Of a DNA stretch of 49,969 nt, positions 15,049 to 24,207 are shown piece by piece. The translations under genes were made by a program, and so were the position numbers. The notes under the pieces were generated by a model that saw only the letters and a list, made by a program, of their open reading frames with translations, was not told the origin of the DNA and searched no databases. The first letter of the stretch is position 1; every line of letters starts with the position of its first letter. The stretch is from the NCBI GenBank assembly GCA_021372335.1, contig JAJFUR010000019.1, positions 1 through 49,969 on the forward strand, read 5' to 3'. The stretch is from Methanobacteriota archaeon (GTDB lineage Archaea; Thermoplasmatota; Thermoplasmata; Methanomassiliicoccales; UBA472).

Positions 15049-15324
15049 ATGGAGTACGATGCGAAAACTAAGCTCAATCAGGTCATCGATGTCTTGGACC
15101 AGCTCTCGGAGGACACCTCCGTTCCCCGCAACATTCGCCGCGGAGCGACCGAGGCCAAGGCCAGGCTGAGCCAGGAAGGGGATGCCATGGACGTGCGGGT
15201 GGCGAGCGCCATCGGCAAGCTGGACGATCTGGCGAACGACCCCAACATCCCTATGCACGGCCGCACCGTCATCTACAGGATCATCTCCGAGCTGGAGAAC
15301 CTGCTGAGGACGGTCAGCAAGTGA
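15049..15324 (+). CDS. UPF0147 family protein
   Basis: A 91-residue all-helical protein. TKLNQVIDVLDQLSEDTSVPRN and VASAIGKLDDLANDPNIPMHGRTVIYRIISELE are hallmarks of the archaeal UPF0147 family, whose function is unknown. AGGAAGTGA precedes the ATG. It ends 38 nt before a tRNA gene. Confidence 0.9.
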   Translation: MEYDAKTKLNQVIDVLDQLSEDTSVPRNIRRGATEAKARLSQEGDAMDVRVASAIGKLDDLANDPNIPMHGRTVIYRIISELENLLRTVSK

Positions 15325-15362
15325 AAAGCTTTTAACGACATTCTGTTATCTACTAGCCTCAG

Positions 15363-15434
15363 GCGGGCATAGTCTAGTGGTTAGGACTGAAGCTTCCCAA
15401 GCTTCGAACCCGGGTTCGAATCCCGGTGCCCGCA
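15363..15434 (+). tRNA. tRNA-Gly (anticodon CCC)
   Basis: A 72-nt cloverleaf. The acceptor stem GCGGGCA pairs with TGCCCGC, discriminator A. The D arm is GTCTAGTGGTTAGGAC. The anticodon stem GAAGC/GCTTC encloses the loop TTCCCAA, giving anticodon CCC (reads GGG). The T arm is CCGGG-TTCGAAT-CCCGG. There is no intron. The 3' CCA is not fully encoded (ACCT follows). A TTTTAAC element about 30 nt upstream could be its promoter. Confidence 0.95.
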
Positions 15435-15446
15435 CCTATTCTGGGC

Positions 15447-17309
15447 TCACAGCCGCCCCCACCTGTCGTCATCCCCCTTCTCCTCCGTCCGGGCGGCGGG
15501 CGCCGGCCCCCTTGCCGATGGGGGCTCCCCCGGCTCCAGGTCCCATCCCGGGTCAGGGCCCGGGGAGGGGGGCCGGAATTCAGGCTGGAAGGGCCTCTGC
15601 CCTTTCTGAGGGCGGCGCCTGACTGGCCTGGCATCGATGTTCAGGGCGGGCGTCCGGGTGATGCGATAGGCGCTCCATGACAGCCAGAGCACGATGGCGA
15701 AATAGATCGAGAGGATGAGGAGGGAGGAGGCCCACCATATCGGGAAGAGGGCGGCCAACGAGAGGATCGTCACCAGGCTGAGGCTGACGAAGCCGGAGAT
15801 GTACCGGCTTATATGCCCTAGGTCCTTCGTCACTACGCCAAGGTTGTCGTAGTTCACGGTGCGCACGATGGAGTACATGTCGCTCTCCAGGGTCGCATAG
15901 ATGACCGCCACGATGAGGCCGCCCAGGACGAAGGCCAGCATATCGTAGGGAAACTGCAGCGCCATTATGAAGACCAGGTCGATGAAGTAGACCGCGATCA
16001 GCGCCTCCAGCCGGCGGGTCCGCTCGAACAGCCTGATGGTGGATGGTAGGATGACCTTGCCCATTGTCCGGTTGATCAAGGAGCCTCCGTACACCAGGAA
16101 TTTCGGGGTGAGCCTGATGAGGGCGCGGGTGAACCCTGCACTGTGCTTCATGAACGAGGGGGCGACCATGCTCATGATGAAGCAGAAGGCCCCGGCGAAG
16201 GGGTTCAGCTCCGAGCCCTTGGTCACCGCCGGCGAGCTGCTCCCCACGCTCGCGTACATTATGGCCTCGGAGGAGCGGCCGGTCATGGCCGTGCCGATGA
16301 AGGTGGCCGCCTTCGAGGGGAACCCGAGCAGGTAGGAGATGGAGCTGAGCACCACCGACTCGTAGAATAGGGTGACAGGCACGGCGATGAGCAGGATGGG
16401 GACGACGGTGCGCAGCATGCTGAGATCGATCATCATGCCGAACGCTATGAAGAAGACCGCCACCAGGGCGTCCCGGAAGGGGGTGATGCGGTCCTCGATA
16501 CGCTCCGCCAGCCTGGTCTCGGCGAAGACCATGCCCAGGAAGAACGCGCCTATTATCGCCGGGACCCCCGCCGCCTCCGCCAGCGCGGCGGACAGGAACA
16601 CGAGGCCGAGGGCCAGCAGGACGAACAGCTCGTCGCTCTTGATGCTCTCGAAGTACTTGACCGTCCGGGGAACGACAACGATGGCCAGGAAGAGGAAGAA
16701 GCCGTAGAAGGCCAGTATGCCTACTACGAGGCGGGTTATGTTCATGTCGTCGGCGTTGGACTTGAACATGAGGCCGCCGACGATGGTGAGCAGGACCATC
16801 GACAGGAAACTTTCAACTATGACCGTGCCCAGCAGGTATTCGGTCTCCGGGCTGGAGAACCGCCCCTGCTCCTCCAGGGCCTTGCCTGTTATGGCCACGG
16901 AACTCATGGATATAACCCCGGCCAGGAAGACCGTGTCGACGATCGGCCAGCCGAGGGCGTAGCCGATCAGGATGCCGAGGAACATCCCGAGGCCGACGTC
17001 CATCATGGCCAGGATTATCGCTGGGGCCTTGGTCCTCTTCAATTTCGTGATGGAGAAGCCCAGCCCCACGAAGAACATGAGCAGGGTGAGGCCCAGGCTG
17101 GACAGCAGCTGGATGAACTCGGTGTCCTTCACCAGCCCATCGTACGTGTAGCCGAAGAACTCCACGGAGATGTAGGGGCCGATGAGCATTCCCGCAAGGA
17201 TGTACCCGAGGATGACGCTCTGCTTCGCCTTCGAGGCCACGGCTGCGCCGATGAAGGCGACGAGCATTATGATCCCGACCTCGAACATCAGACCGTCAGT
17301 TGCTATCAT
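15447..17309 (-). CDS. CPA2-family cation/proton antiporter (KefB/NapA-like)
   Basis: A 620-residue membrane protein with about 13 hydrophobic segments across residues 8-410, then more membrane helices near 440-550 and a Pro/Arg-rich soluble tail. The core motif in TM5 reads ISMSSVAITGKALEEQG, the SS-type signature of K+/H+ (Kef/TrkH-linked) CPA2 members rather than the ND/DD of Na+/H+ exchangers. I see no TrkA-N domain, which is usual in Kef. The gene ends 12 nt from the tRNA. Upstream, a hairpin of GGTGCATCCC arms lies just before its start. Confidence 0.85.
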   Translation of the reverse strand: MIATDGLMFEVGIIMLVAFIGAAVASKAKQSVILGYILAGMLIGPYISVEFFGYTYDGLVKDTEFIQLLSSLGLTLLMFFVGLGFSITKLKRTKAPAIILAMMDVGLGMFLGILIGYALGWPIVDTVFLAGVISMSSVAITGKALEEQGRFSSPETEYLLGTVIVESFLSMVLLTIVGGLMFKSNADDMNITRLVVGILAFYGFFLFLAIVVVPRTVKYFESIKSDELFVLLALGLVFLSAALAEAAGVPAIIGAFFLGMVFAETRLAERIEDRITPFRDALVAVFFIAFGMMIDLSMLRTVVPILLIAVPVTLFYESVVLSSISYLLGFPSKAATFIGTAMTGRSSEAIMYASVGSSSPAVTKGSELNPFAGAFCFIMSMVAPSFMKHSAGFTRALIRLTPKFLVYGGSLINRTMGKVILPSTIRLFERTRRLEALIAVYFIDLVFIMALQFPYDMLAFVLGGLIVAVIYATLESDMYSIVRTVNYDNLGVVTKDLGHISRYISGFVSLSLVTILSLAALFPIWWASSLLILSIYFAIVLWLSWSAYRITRTPALNIDARPVRRRPQKGQRPFQPEFRPPSPGPDPGWDLEPGEPPSARGPAPAARTEEKGDDDRWGRL

Positions 17310-17323
17310 CTCGCCTACCTACG

Positions 17324-17413
17324 GGGATGCACCGGTCCTGTCCGGAGGTGCATCCCGTTCCTCGTTCAGATATCGAGGGCCTCGCCGACAGAGCGGTGCC
17401 CCTGGTGCATCCC
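17324..17413. repeat. Three copies of GGTGCATCCC between divergent ion transporters
   Basis: Exact copies are at 17324-17333 (inverted), 17347-17356 (direct) and 17404-17413 (direct). The first two form a perfect 10-bp inverted repeat with a 13-nt spacer, placed 15-48 nt upstream of the antiporter ATG. The third lies about 25 bp upstream of the P-type ATPase TATA box. The arrangement suggests a shared regulator, or for the hairpin an RNA element in the antiporter leader. Confidence 0.65.
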
Positions 17414-17437
17414 AGGCCGTTATAGTATTACATCTTA

Positions 17438-17444
17438 TTTATAA
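17438..17444 (+). promoter_or_regulatory. TATA box for the P-type ATPase
   Basis: TTTATAA lies within CTTATTTATAATTG and predicts a transcript from about 17467. Confidence 0.55.
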
Positions 17445-17491
17445 TTGTCCACATCTGGCCTTTTCCATCTGCCCCATTTCCATCAGGGCCT

Positions 17492-20272
17492 ATGGCGTCG
17501 GTTATAATTAATCGAAAGTCCCTGGACTTGAAGGTGGAGATGCCTAGAGACTTCCATGCAATGAGCGGGGAGGAGGCCCTCACCGCCCTGGGCACGAGGA
17601 CCGAGGGGCTTTCGACCGCGGAAGCCCGGGAGCGGCTGGTGCGCTACGGCCCCAACGAGCTTGGCGAGGGACGCGGGCCCTCCCCCCTCCGGCTGTTCTT
17701 GGGCCAGTTCAAGGACCTCATGGTCATCGTCCTCATCATCGCCGCGCTGATCTCCGCCGGCATCGGGGCCTGGAAGGGCTCCGCCGAGGAGTGGCTGGAC
17801 GCCGGCATCATCTTGATCATCGTGATGGTCAACGCGGTCCTGGGCTTTGTGCAGAACTACAGGGCTGAGAGGACCATGCAGGCCCTCAAGGAGATGGCAG
17901 CCCCCAAGGCGACCGTGGTCCGGGACGGGGAGGAGCGGAGCGTGCCCTCGCGGGACCTTGTGCCGGGGGACATAATCATCCTGACGACGGGGGACAGGAT
18001 CTCCGCGGACGCCCGGCTGCTGGAGGCGGTCAACCTCAAGGTCAACGAGGCCCCCCTCACCGGGGAGTCTGCCCCGGTCCGCAAGAGCGCGGAGGCGGTG
18101 CTCCCCCCCGATGCGCCGCTGGCCGAGCGGAGCAACATGGTGTTCTCCGGATGCACCGTGGACCATGGGCGGGGAAGGGCCGTGGTCACCGCCACGGGGA
18201 TGACTACCCAGCTCGGCACCATCGCCCAGATGGTGCGGGTGGAAAGCGAGAGCACCCCTCTCCAGCGGAAGCTGGACCGGCTGGGCAGGCAGCTGGGACT
18301 GATCGTGCTCGGCGTATGCGTGTTCATCTTCGCCGTCGGTTACCTGCGCGGGGTCCCGGTGGAGGAGATGTTCCTGACATCCGTCAGCCTGGCCGTCGCG
18401 GCCATTCCTGAGGGGCTGCCAGCGGTCGTCACGATCTCCCTGGCCCTCGGCCTGCAGCGCATGGCCAAGCGCAAGGCGGTGATGCGCCGGCTCCCCGCCG
18501 TCGAGGCGTTGGGCAGCGCCACCGTCATCTGCACGGACAAGACCGGGACGTTGACCAGGGGAGAGATGAACGTCCGGGAGGTCTACGTCGGGGAGACCAT
18601 AAGCGTGAGCGGGGAAGGGTTCGAGCCTGAGGGGGAGTTCCTTGTGAATGGCAGGCCGATCGCCCCTGCCGAGCGGGAAGATCTGATCTCGCTCTTGATG
18701 GCCGGCGCCCTCTGCAACGACTCCTCCTTGTATCAGGAGGGAGGGAGGTGGAAGGTGCGCGGCGACCCCACAGAGGGCGCGCTGGTGGTCGCCGCCATGA
18801 AGGCCGGCCTGGACGTGGAGGGGTTGGCCAGGAGGAGCCCCCGCCTCTATGAGGTCCCCTTCGATTCGACGAAGAAGCGCATGACCACCGTGCACGAGAT
18901 GGATGGTCGGAGGATCGCCTTCATGAAGGGGGCGGCGGAGAGCGTGGTCCCCCTCTGCACCAGGTATCGGACGAGGGAGGGGGAGCATCCCCTGGACAAG
19001 GCCACGGCGGACGCCATCCTGGCCAAGGACAATGAGATGGCAGGGCGGGCGCTGCGGGTGCTGGCCATAGCGACCAGGGACGTCTCGGACGTGCCCTTGG
19101 AGGAAGCGGCGATAGAACGGGAGATGACCTTCCTGGGCCTGGTGGGCATGATGGACGCCCCGCGGAGCGAGGCCGTGGAGGCGGTGCGGCGGTGCCATGC
19201 CGCCGGCATCCGGGTGATAATGATAACGGGGGACCACGAACTCACGGCCAGGGCCATCGCCTTGGAGTTGGGGATAGCCGGCCCGGGCCGGGACCGGGTC
19301 GTCAGCGGCAAGGCGCTCGAGGCAGCTTCGCCCGAGGAGCTTGCGGAGATGCTGAGGACCACCAACGTGTTCGCCAGGGTGGCCCCGGAGCACAAGATGC
19401 GCATAGTCGAGGCCCTGCAGGCCCAGGGGGAGATCGTGGCGATGACCGGCGACGGGGTGAACGACGCACCGGCGCTGAAGCGGGCGGACATCGGGGTGGC
19501 CATGGGCGTGACCGGGACCGACGTCTCCAAGGAGGCATCCCAGATGGTGCTCATGGACGACAACTTCGCCACCATAGTCAATGCGGTGGAGGAGGGAAGG
19601 GGGGTGTATGACAACATCAGGAAGTTCGTGGCCTTCCTCCTCTCCTGCAACTCCGGCGAGGTCATCGCCATGTTCGTGGCCAGCCTGGTCCTGGTAGGCC
19701 CGGAGTACATGCCGTTCCTGCTGCCCGTGCACCTGCTGTGGATGAACCTTGTGACGGACGGACTCCCCGCCCTGGCCTTGGGAGTGGAGCCTATAGAGAA
19801 GGGCGTCATGCAACGGCCGCCCACCGACCCGAACGAGCCGCCGCTCACGCGGCGGGCGGCGGTCCGCGTCCTGATCATTGGCGGGGTGATCGCCCTCTCG
19901 GCCCTTTTGGCCTTCCAGCTCGCCGACCTCCTTGCCCTCTCCTCTGGCCAGGCGGACAATGTGCGGCACGCCCGGACCGTCGCCTTCTGCACGATGGTGC
20001 TGGCGCAGCTCTTCCTCGGCCTCTCGGCCAGGTCGGAGACGCATACGATAAGGCGGCTCGGCCTGTTCACGAACCGAAAGATGGTCCTGGCCATCGCGGT
20101 GTCGGTGGCGCTCCAGCTGGCGGTGGTCTATGTGCCGGTGCTGAGCGGGGCCTTCCGCACCGCGCCGCTCGGGCTGGCGGAATGGGCGCTGATCCTTCCT
20201 CTCAGCATGCTGGCGCTGGCGGTCAACGAGGCCTGGAAGGTGCTGGCCTCTAGGAGGGAGGGCCGATGCTAG
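17492..20272 (+). CDS. Ca2+-transporting-type (P2) P-type ATPase
   Basis: A 926-residue P-ATPase. It has an N-terminal cation-ATPase domain (15-85), TGES actuator motif (190-193), TM4 PEGLP ion site (306-310), DKTGTLT phosphorylation site (349-355), [18 protein letters not shown] hinge, and TM6 [18 protein letters not shown] plus NxxTD matches SERCA/PMR1-like Ca2+ pumps; Na+ is possible in this class. A second ATG at 17540 has AAGGTGGAG directly upstream and may be the true start. The stop overlaps the rtcA start by 7 nt. It is divergent from an antiporter, hinting at linked ion homeostasis. Confidence 0.9.
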   Translation: MASVIINRKSLDLKVEMPRDFHAMSGEEALTALGTRTEGLSTAEARERLVRYGPNELGEGRGPSPLRLFLGQFKDLMVIVLIIAALISAGIGAWKGSAEEWLDAGIILIIVMVNAVLGFVQNYRAERTMQALKEMAAPKATVVRDGEERSVPSRDLVPGDIIILTTGDRISADARLLEAVNLKVNEAPLTGESAPVRKSAEAVLPPDAPLAERSNMVFSGCTVDHGRGRAVVTATGMTTQLGTIAQMVRVESESTPLQRKLDRLGRQLGLIVLGVCVFIFAVGYLRGVPVEEMFLTSVSLAVAAIPEGLPAVVTISLALGLQRMAKRKAVMRRLPAVEALGSATVICTDKTGTLTRGEMNVREVYVGETISVSGEGFEPEGEFLVNGRPIAPAEREDLISLLMAGALCNDSSLYQEGGRWKVRGDPTEGALVVAAMKAGLDVEGLARRSPRLYEVPFDSTKKRMTTVHEMDGRRIAFMKGAAESVVPLCTRYRTREGEHPLDKATADAILAKDNEMAGRALRVLAIATRDVSDVPLEEAAIEREMTFLGLVGMMDAPRSEAVEAVRRCHAAGIRVIMITGDHELTARAIALELGIAGPGRDRVVSGKALEAASPEELAEMLRTTNVFARVAPEHKMRIVEALQAQGEIVAMTGDGVNDAPALKRADIGVAMGVTGTDVSKEASQMVLMDDNFATIVNAVEEGRGVYDNIRKFVAFLLSCNSGEVIAMFVASLVLVGPEYMPFLLPVHLLWMNLVTDGLPALALGVEPIEKGVMQRPPTDPNEPPLTRRAAVRVLIIGGVIALSALLAFQLADLLALSSGQADNVRHARTVAFCTMVLAQLFLGLSARSETHTIRRLGLFTNRKMVLAIAVSVALQLAVVYVPVLSGAFRTAPLGLAEWALILPLSMLALAVNEAWKVLASRREGRC

Positions 20273-21273
20273 AACTGGACGGTTCCCAGGGGGAGGGAGG
20301 GGGACAGACGGTGAGGACAGCGCTCTCGCTGTCCGTGATCACCGGCACCCCCTTCCATATCACCGAGGTCCGGGCAGGAAGGCCGGAGCCGGGGCTCAAG
20401 CCGCAGCATCTGGCCGGGGTTCAGCTCATGCAGCGCCTCTCCTCGGCGGAGGTGGAGGGGGCCAGCATCGGCTCCAGGGAGCTCACCTTCCGCCCTGGAA
20501 CCTTGGCCGGGGGGAGGGTCGAGTTCGATGTGGGGACGGCCGGCAGCCTGACATTGCTGGTCCAGACCGTGCTTCCTGCCCTGGTGGCCTCGTCAAAGCC
20601 CACCGAGCTCGTGCTCACCGGCGGCACCGATGTGCGCTGGTCGCCGCCCGTCGACCATTACCGGATGGTGCTCCTCCCCCTCCTGAGGCGCATGGGCGCC
20701 CACGTGGAGCTGGAGGTGGTGAGAAGGGGGTTCTACCCCAAGGGGGGAGGGCTGGTGCGCCTCAGGGTCGAGGGCGGCCCGCTATCCCCGATGAGGCTCG
20801 AGGAGCGGGGCGGCCTCGTAAGGGTCCGGGGCAGGGCCTGCGTGCAGAACCTGCCGGAGAAGGTGGCGGACCGCATGCTCGCCTCCGCCGCGGCGGAGGT
20901 CCCTGGGATGACGAGGGAGCGGGAGGTGGCCGTCGGGCCGTCCCCCGGGGCGGTGCTTACCCTGGCCGCCGAGTACGAAGGAACGGTCCTGGGAGCGAGC
21001 GCCTTGGGCGAGCGGGGGGTCCCGGCGGAGAGGGTCGGACGGGAGGCCGCGGCCTGCCTGCGGCAGGCCATGGAGGGCGGGGGTACGGTCGATGCGCGCA
21101 CGGCCGATCAGCTGGTGCCGTTCATGGCCTTGGCGGACGGCCCCTCATGCTTCACCGTGGGGCGGATCAGCGGGCACCTGGCCTCCCAGATGGGCTTGCT
21201 CCCCCAGTTCCTGCCTGTGGCCTTCAACGTGGAGGGGGGGCCGCCGTACAGGGTGGAACTCACCCGTACATGA
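20266..21273 (+). CDS. rtcA: RNA 3'-terminal phosphate cyclase
   Basis: A 335-residue protein. The N-terminus DGSQGEGGGQTVRTALSLS and the GTDVRWSPPVDHY motif define the RtcA family. Near the C-terminus, SGHLASQM carries the His equivalent to the adenylated nucleophile of E. coli RtcA. It converts RNA 3'-phosphates to 2',3'-cyclic phosphates using ATP. GGAGGG precedes the ATG inside the end of the ATPase gene, indicating translational coupling. Its end overlaps the convergent PAC2 gene by 14 bases. Confidence 0.93.
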   Translation: MLELDGSQGEGGGQTVRTALSLSVITGTPFHITEVRAGRPEPGLKPQHLAGVQLMQRLSSAEVEGASIGSRELTFRPGTLAGGRVEFDVGTAGSLTLLVQTVLPALVASSKPTELVLTGGTDVRWSPPVDHYRMVLLPLLRRMGAHVELEVVRRGFYPKGGGLVRLRVEGGPLSPMRLEERGGLVRVRGRACVQNLPEKVADRMLASAAAEVPGMTREREVAVGPSPGAVLTLAAEYEGTVLGASALGERGVPAERVGREAAACLRQAMEGGGTVDARTADQLVPFMALADGPSCFTVGRISGHLASQMGLLPQFLPVAFNVEGGPPYRVELTRT

Positions 21274-22036
21274 TGGAACGCTTCTTGGCCAGCTCCTCGC
21301 TCTCCCCCGTCTTCTTCTTGATCTCCTTGAGGGCCTCCTCGATGAGGCCGGCCTCCTCCAATAAAGGCTGGGTGTCCAGGCGGGTATGGAGCAGCAGCTT
21401 GTCGATCGCCTCGGTGGCCGCCGCGGCGGCCCGGGCGTCCGGATAGTCGGAATGGGCCTCCGAGAGGATGGAGACGACATCGAAGTTGCGATTGGCCCCC
21501 TCGTTGAGCAGCACGCCGGCGAGGCCCACTACCACGCCGTTCTCGAAGATGGGGATGTTGTTCTTCACCAGCAGATTCCGTGCCCGGGGGGTGGAGGCCA
21601 CGGCGTACACCTTGAACTCCGTCGTCTCCTCCTCTGGCTCCTCGGCCTCGTCCCCCGCCCTGTTCGCGAGGCCCTCGGGCGAGATGACCATCCTGCAACC
21701 CTTGGCCTCCACCCAGTCCATGATGGTCCAGGCCAGGGGCCTGAGGATCTCCTGGGGGGGCTCGAACTCGGAGACGATGACCACGATCTTGTCGGTCCCC
21801 TTCTCCCCTATCATCCCCGCATAGACGCGCACCGGGGAATAGGGGACGCCATCGCGGACGATGGACACGGACGGGAGGTAAGGGGAGTCGATCACCGCGA
21901 TCAGGTCCAGGTCCAGCAGGTTGACCAGGTAGTTCGCGGTAATGGAACCGACCAGCCCTATGCTGGAGAACCCTTCGATTACGGTAGCGCCCCGGAGGTT
22001 GGACCTGCGCAGCTCGATTATGTCGAAATCGTTCAT
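21260..22036 (-). CDS. PAC2-family proteasome assembly chaperone homologue
   Basis: A 258-residue protein. The N-terminal fold GATVIEGFSSIGLVGSITANYLV, then DSPYLPSVSIVRDGVP and GVVVGLAGVLLNEGA, is typical of the archaeal PAC2 (COG2047) family. Residues 125-140 form an acidic Glu-rich insert, and the C-terminus is a charged helix. Archaeal homologues are proposed 20S proteasome assembly factors. The ATG lies 26 nt from an AT-rich element that also serves the divergent arfC. Confidence 0.85.
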   Translation of the reverse strand: MNDFDIIELRRSNLRGATVIEGFSSIGLVGSITANYLVNLLDLDLIAVIDSPYLPSVSIVRDGVPYSPVRVYAGMIGEKGTDKIVVIVSEFEPPQEILRPLAWTIMDWVEAKGCRMVISPEGLANRAGDEAEEPEEETTEFKVYAVASTPRARNLLVKNNIPIFENGVVVGLAGVLLNEGANRNFDVVSILSEAHSDYPDARAAAAATEAIDKLLLHTRLDTQPLLEEAGLIEEALKEIKKKTGESEELAKKRSIMYG

Positions 22037-22057
22037 CGCCTTGGATATCGGTGTGGC

Positions 22058-22067
22058 GCTATTAATC
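22058..22067. promoter_or_regulatory. Shared bidirectional TATA element
   Basis: GCTATTAATC contains the self-complementary ATTAAT. It lies about 26 nt from the PAC2 ATG on one side and about 26 nt from an in-frame ATG of arfC on the other. One TATA element may therefore direct two leaderless transcripts. Confidence 0.5.
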
Positions 22068-22085
22068 AACCTTCCCATCACCCTT

Positions 22086-22748
22086 ATGGTGATCATTGAT
22101 GATATCCGGTCCATGAGGCCCAAGGTCATCGTGAACTGCGCCATGTCCCCCGACGGGAAGATCGCCGGGACGGAGCGGAGGCAGCTCCGCATCTCCTCCC
22201 CCGAGGACATGGAGCGGGTGAGGCGCCTGCGCTCGGAGTGCCAGGCCATCCTTGTCGGCGCCGGCACCATCGTCGCGGACGACCCCCACCTGACCGTCAA
22301 GGGGCTCCCGCCGGAGCGCCAGCCCCTCCGAGTGATCCTAGACCCCCGGGGCAAGGTGCCCGAGACGGCCATGGTCCTGGACGCCCGGGCGCGCACCCTT
22401 GTGGTCACCGTCCGGGAGTGCGAGCGCACCTATCCGGGGGCGGAGACGGTCCGCCTGGGAACGGGGAGGATAGACCTGGAGGCGCTGCTCGCCCTTCTCG
22501 GGGCCCGAGGCGTCTCCACCCTCCTGGTGGAGGGCGGGGGGGAAACGATCTATTCGTTCTTCCGGGCCGGGCTCGTCGATGTCTACTCGGTCTTCATAGG
22601 GGACTTCATCATCGGGGGGCGGGAGGCGCCGACCCCGGTGGACGGGGAGGGGTTCCGGACAGGAGAGCACATCCCGTTGCGGCTGGTCTCGGTCGAGCGC
22701 CTGGGCGCCGGCGTGCACCTCACCTACGAGGTCCTTCGGAATGGCTGA
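22086..22748 (+). CDS. arfC: 2,5-diamino-6-ribosylaminopyrimidinone 5'-phosphate reductase (RibD C-terminal type)
   Basis: A 220-residue protein of the RibD_C/HTP reductase fold. It has KVIVNCAMSPDGKIAG at the N-terminus, QAILVGAGTIVADDPHLTV in the NADPH-binding region, and LLVEGGGETIYSFFRAGLVD near the end. In archaea this enzyme reduces the ribose side chain in riboflavin/F420 precursor synthesis. The ATG at 22086 is about 26 nt from the TATA element; the ATG at 22113 is the conventional alternative. The stop overlaps the next gene by 8 nt. Confidence 0.87.
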   Translation: MVIIDDIRSMRPKVIVNCAMSPDGKIAGTERRQLRISSPEDMERVRRLRSECQAILVGAGTIVADDPHLTVKGLPPERQPLRVILDPRGKVPETAMVLDARARTLVVTVRECERTYPGAETVRLGTGRIDLEALLALLGARGVSTLLVEGGGETIYSFFRAGLVDVYSVFIGDFIIGGREAPTPVDGEGFRTGEHIPLRLVSVERLGAGVHLTYEVLRNG

Positions 22749-23217
22749 GCCGCGCTTCCTCCTGGACGGGATGCTGGGGTCCCTGGCCCGGTGGCTGAGG
22801 ATCATGGGCTACGATGCCCTGTACGTGAGGGACGCCTCGGACGCGGACATGCTGGCGCGCCTGGTGGGGAACGATAGGACGCTGCTCACCCGGGACAGAC
22901 AGCTGGCCGACCGGGCCGGGGGGAGGGGGCTGTACCTTGAGGAGGGGGAGCTGGAGGGGCAGCTCCTGACCGTCGTCGAGCGGTTCGGGCTTTCCACGGA
23001 GGGGAGGATGGCCCGCTGCTCGGCCTGCAACGGGGAGCTGGAGGCCGTCGGGAAGGAGGCCGTCGCGGGCCTTGTGGAGGCCGGGACGCTCTCCGGCCAT
23101 GCCGAGTTCTGGCGATGCCGGGACTGCGGGAAGATCTTCTGGCAGGGAGCGCACTGGAGGACGATAAGGGACCGCCTGCAGCGGGTCAGCAGAGGTCCTG
23201 GAAGTGGTCCTCGCTGA
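22741..23217 (+). CDS. Mut7-C RNase-domain protein with zinc ribbon
   Basis: A 158-residue protein. The N-terminal PIN-like domain (FLLDGMLGSLARWLRIMGYDALY, then LLTRDRQLADRAG) carries the conserved acidic residues of the Mut7-C family. The C-terminal half has two Cys pairs (CSACNGEL and CRDCGKIFW) forming a zinc ribbon, ending WQGAHW as in relatives. It is a predicted RNA nuclease (COG1656). The ATG lies inside the end of arfC. The 3' end overlaps the convergent unknown gene by 32 bases. Confidence 0.87.
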   Translation: MAEPRFLLDGMLGSLARWLRIMGYDALYVRDASDADMLARLVGNDRTLLTRDRQLADRAGGRGLYLEEGELEGQLLTVVERFGLSTEGRMARCSACNGELEAVGKEAVAGLVEAGTLSGHAEFWRCRDCGKIFWQGAHWRTIRDRLQRVSRGPGSGPR

Positions 23218-24109
23218 GCACCCTGCCGGTGCTGGCGTCGAGGACCATCACTCCCTTGGTGCCCTCCACGCACCATATGGGGACGTAGTACAGGCCGAGG
23301 GGCCTTACCAGGCCCAGGTCCAGCCGGGGGTGCACCGTAACCCGCTCGGTCATCGTGACCTGCCCGTTCTCCCTCACCATGTCCCGCTCGGAGGTGTGCT
23401 CCCTCTCCACGTGCGCCCTGACGAGGGAGAAGGCCTCTTCCTCCTCCAGTACGGGCTCCAGCCGCTTGTGCCCTTGCTCGAGGCGGGGCACCGTTCCCGG
23501 CACCTCGGGCCAGCCCTGCACCTCCTTGGTGAGGGCGTTCACCGCCACTATGCCCTCCTTGCTGCCTATGCGCCCCTCCCCGACGTAGAGGGGGACCTCG
23601 TAGCTGAAGAGGTAATGGGGCACCAGCTCCAGTCGGTGGCTGAACCCCCCTATGGCCTTGGCGGAGAGCCCCACGACCTCCTGAAGGGACAGGCACAACG
23701 GGACGATCCGCTCCTCCTCGCCGCCTTCCGGGGTCTCCGAGGGAGGGACCGGCACGTCGTCCGCATAGAGGTCGTCGATCAGTCCGTGGTCCTCCTCCCC
23801 GACCAGTCGCTCGATGCGGGTGCGTCCGACCTCGTGCTCCACCGCCTCCCGGTCCCAGACCACCACGCCTGACGGGAGGTTCGCCAAGGAGGACTCCGCC
23901 AATGGCACGAGCGCGGCCAGCACGACCTTGCCCTGGAGGCCCTTGGCGGTCCTGGCGATCTCCTCCATGGCCGCAGGGGAGTGCCTGGGGTAGGGGTAGA
24001 AATAGAGCGCTATGTCCTCCCGGCGCCCCCTGACGTAGGGGCCGACCTGGTCCACAAGGAAGCCCCTGGCCTCCATGATCTCCTTGAGCACCTCGTTGAG
24101 CGTGGTCAT
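23186..24109 (-). CDS. Conserved protein of unknown function with possible nuclease-like N-terminal domain
   Basis: A 307-residue soluble protein I cannot assign. Residues 1-100 have an alpha/beta pattern (DIALYFYPYP, KVVLAALVPLAESS, GVVVWDREAVEHEVG) suggestive of a restriction-endonuclease-like or related fold. Residues 170-300 contain two similar beta segments ending in VNALTKEVQGW and LDASTGRVLSEDHF, a 'domain ending in T-G-x-V' pattern. Together they suggest a duplicated beta domain. A TATA-like ATTAATAG about 30 nt upstream fits a short leader. Its neighbours do not indicate a role. Confidence 0.6.
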   Translation of the reverse strand: MTTLNEVLKEIMEARGFLVDQVGPYVRGRREDIALYFYPYPRHSPAAMEEIARTAKGLQGKVVLAALVPLAESSLANLPSGVVVWDREAVEHEVGRTRIERLVGEEDHGLIDDLYADDVPVPPSETPEGGEEERIVPLCLSLQEVVGLSAKAIGGFSHRLELVPHYLFSYEVPLYVGEGRIGSKEGIVAVNALTKEVQGWPEVPGTVPRLEQGHKRLEPVLEEEEAFSLVRAHVEREHTSERDMVRENGQVTMTERVTVHPRLDLGLVRPLGLYYVPIWCVEGTKGVMVLDASTGRVLSEDHFQDLC

Positions 24110-24207
24110 TCTCGGGACAGGGATCGCGCCGAGCGGATTAATAGCTTATCGGCCTCGCCGAAGGGTTGGGGACGGGGACCACCGAGGGCGGCGTATGATG
24201 CCGGGCG

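Noticed and set aside
15363-15434. tRNA-Gly as an integration site for a mobile element
   Set aside because: No duplicated tRNA 3' end, integrase or foreign-looking genes are present nearby.
17483-20044. 853-codon open frame antisense to the P-type ATPase
   Set aside because: The translation is rich in His, Gly, Pro, Arg with no motifs, while the sense strand encodes a full P-ATPase.
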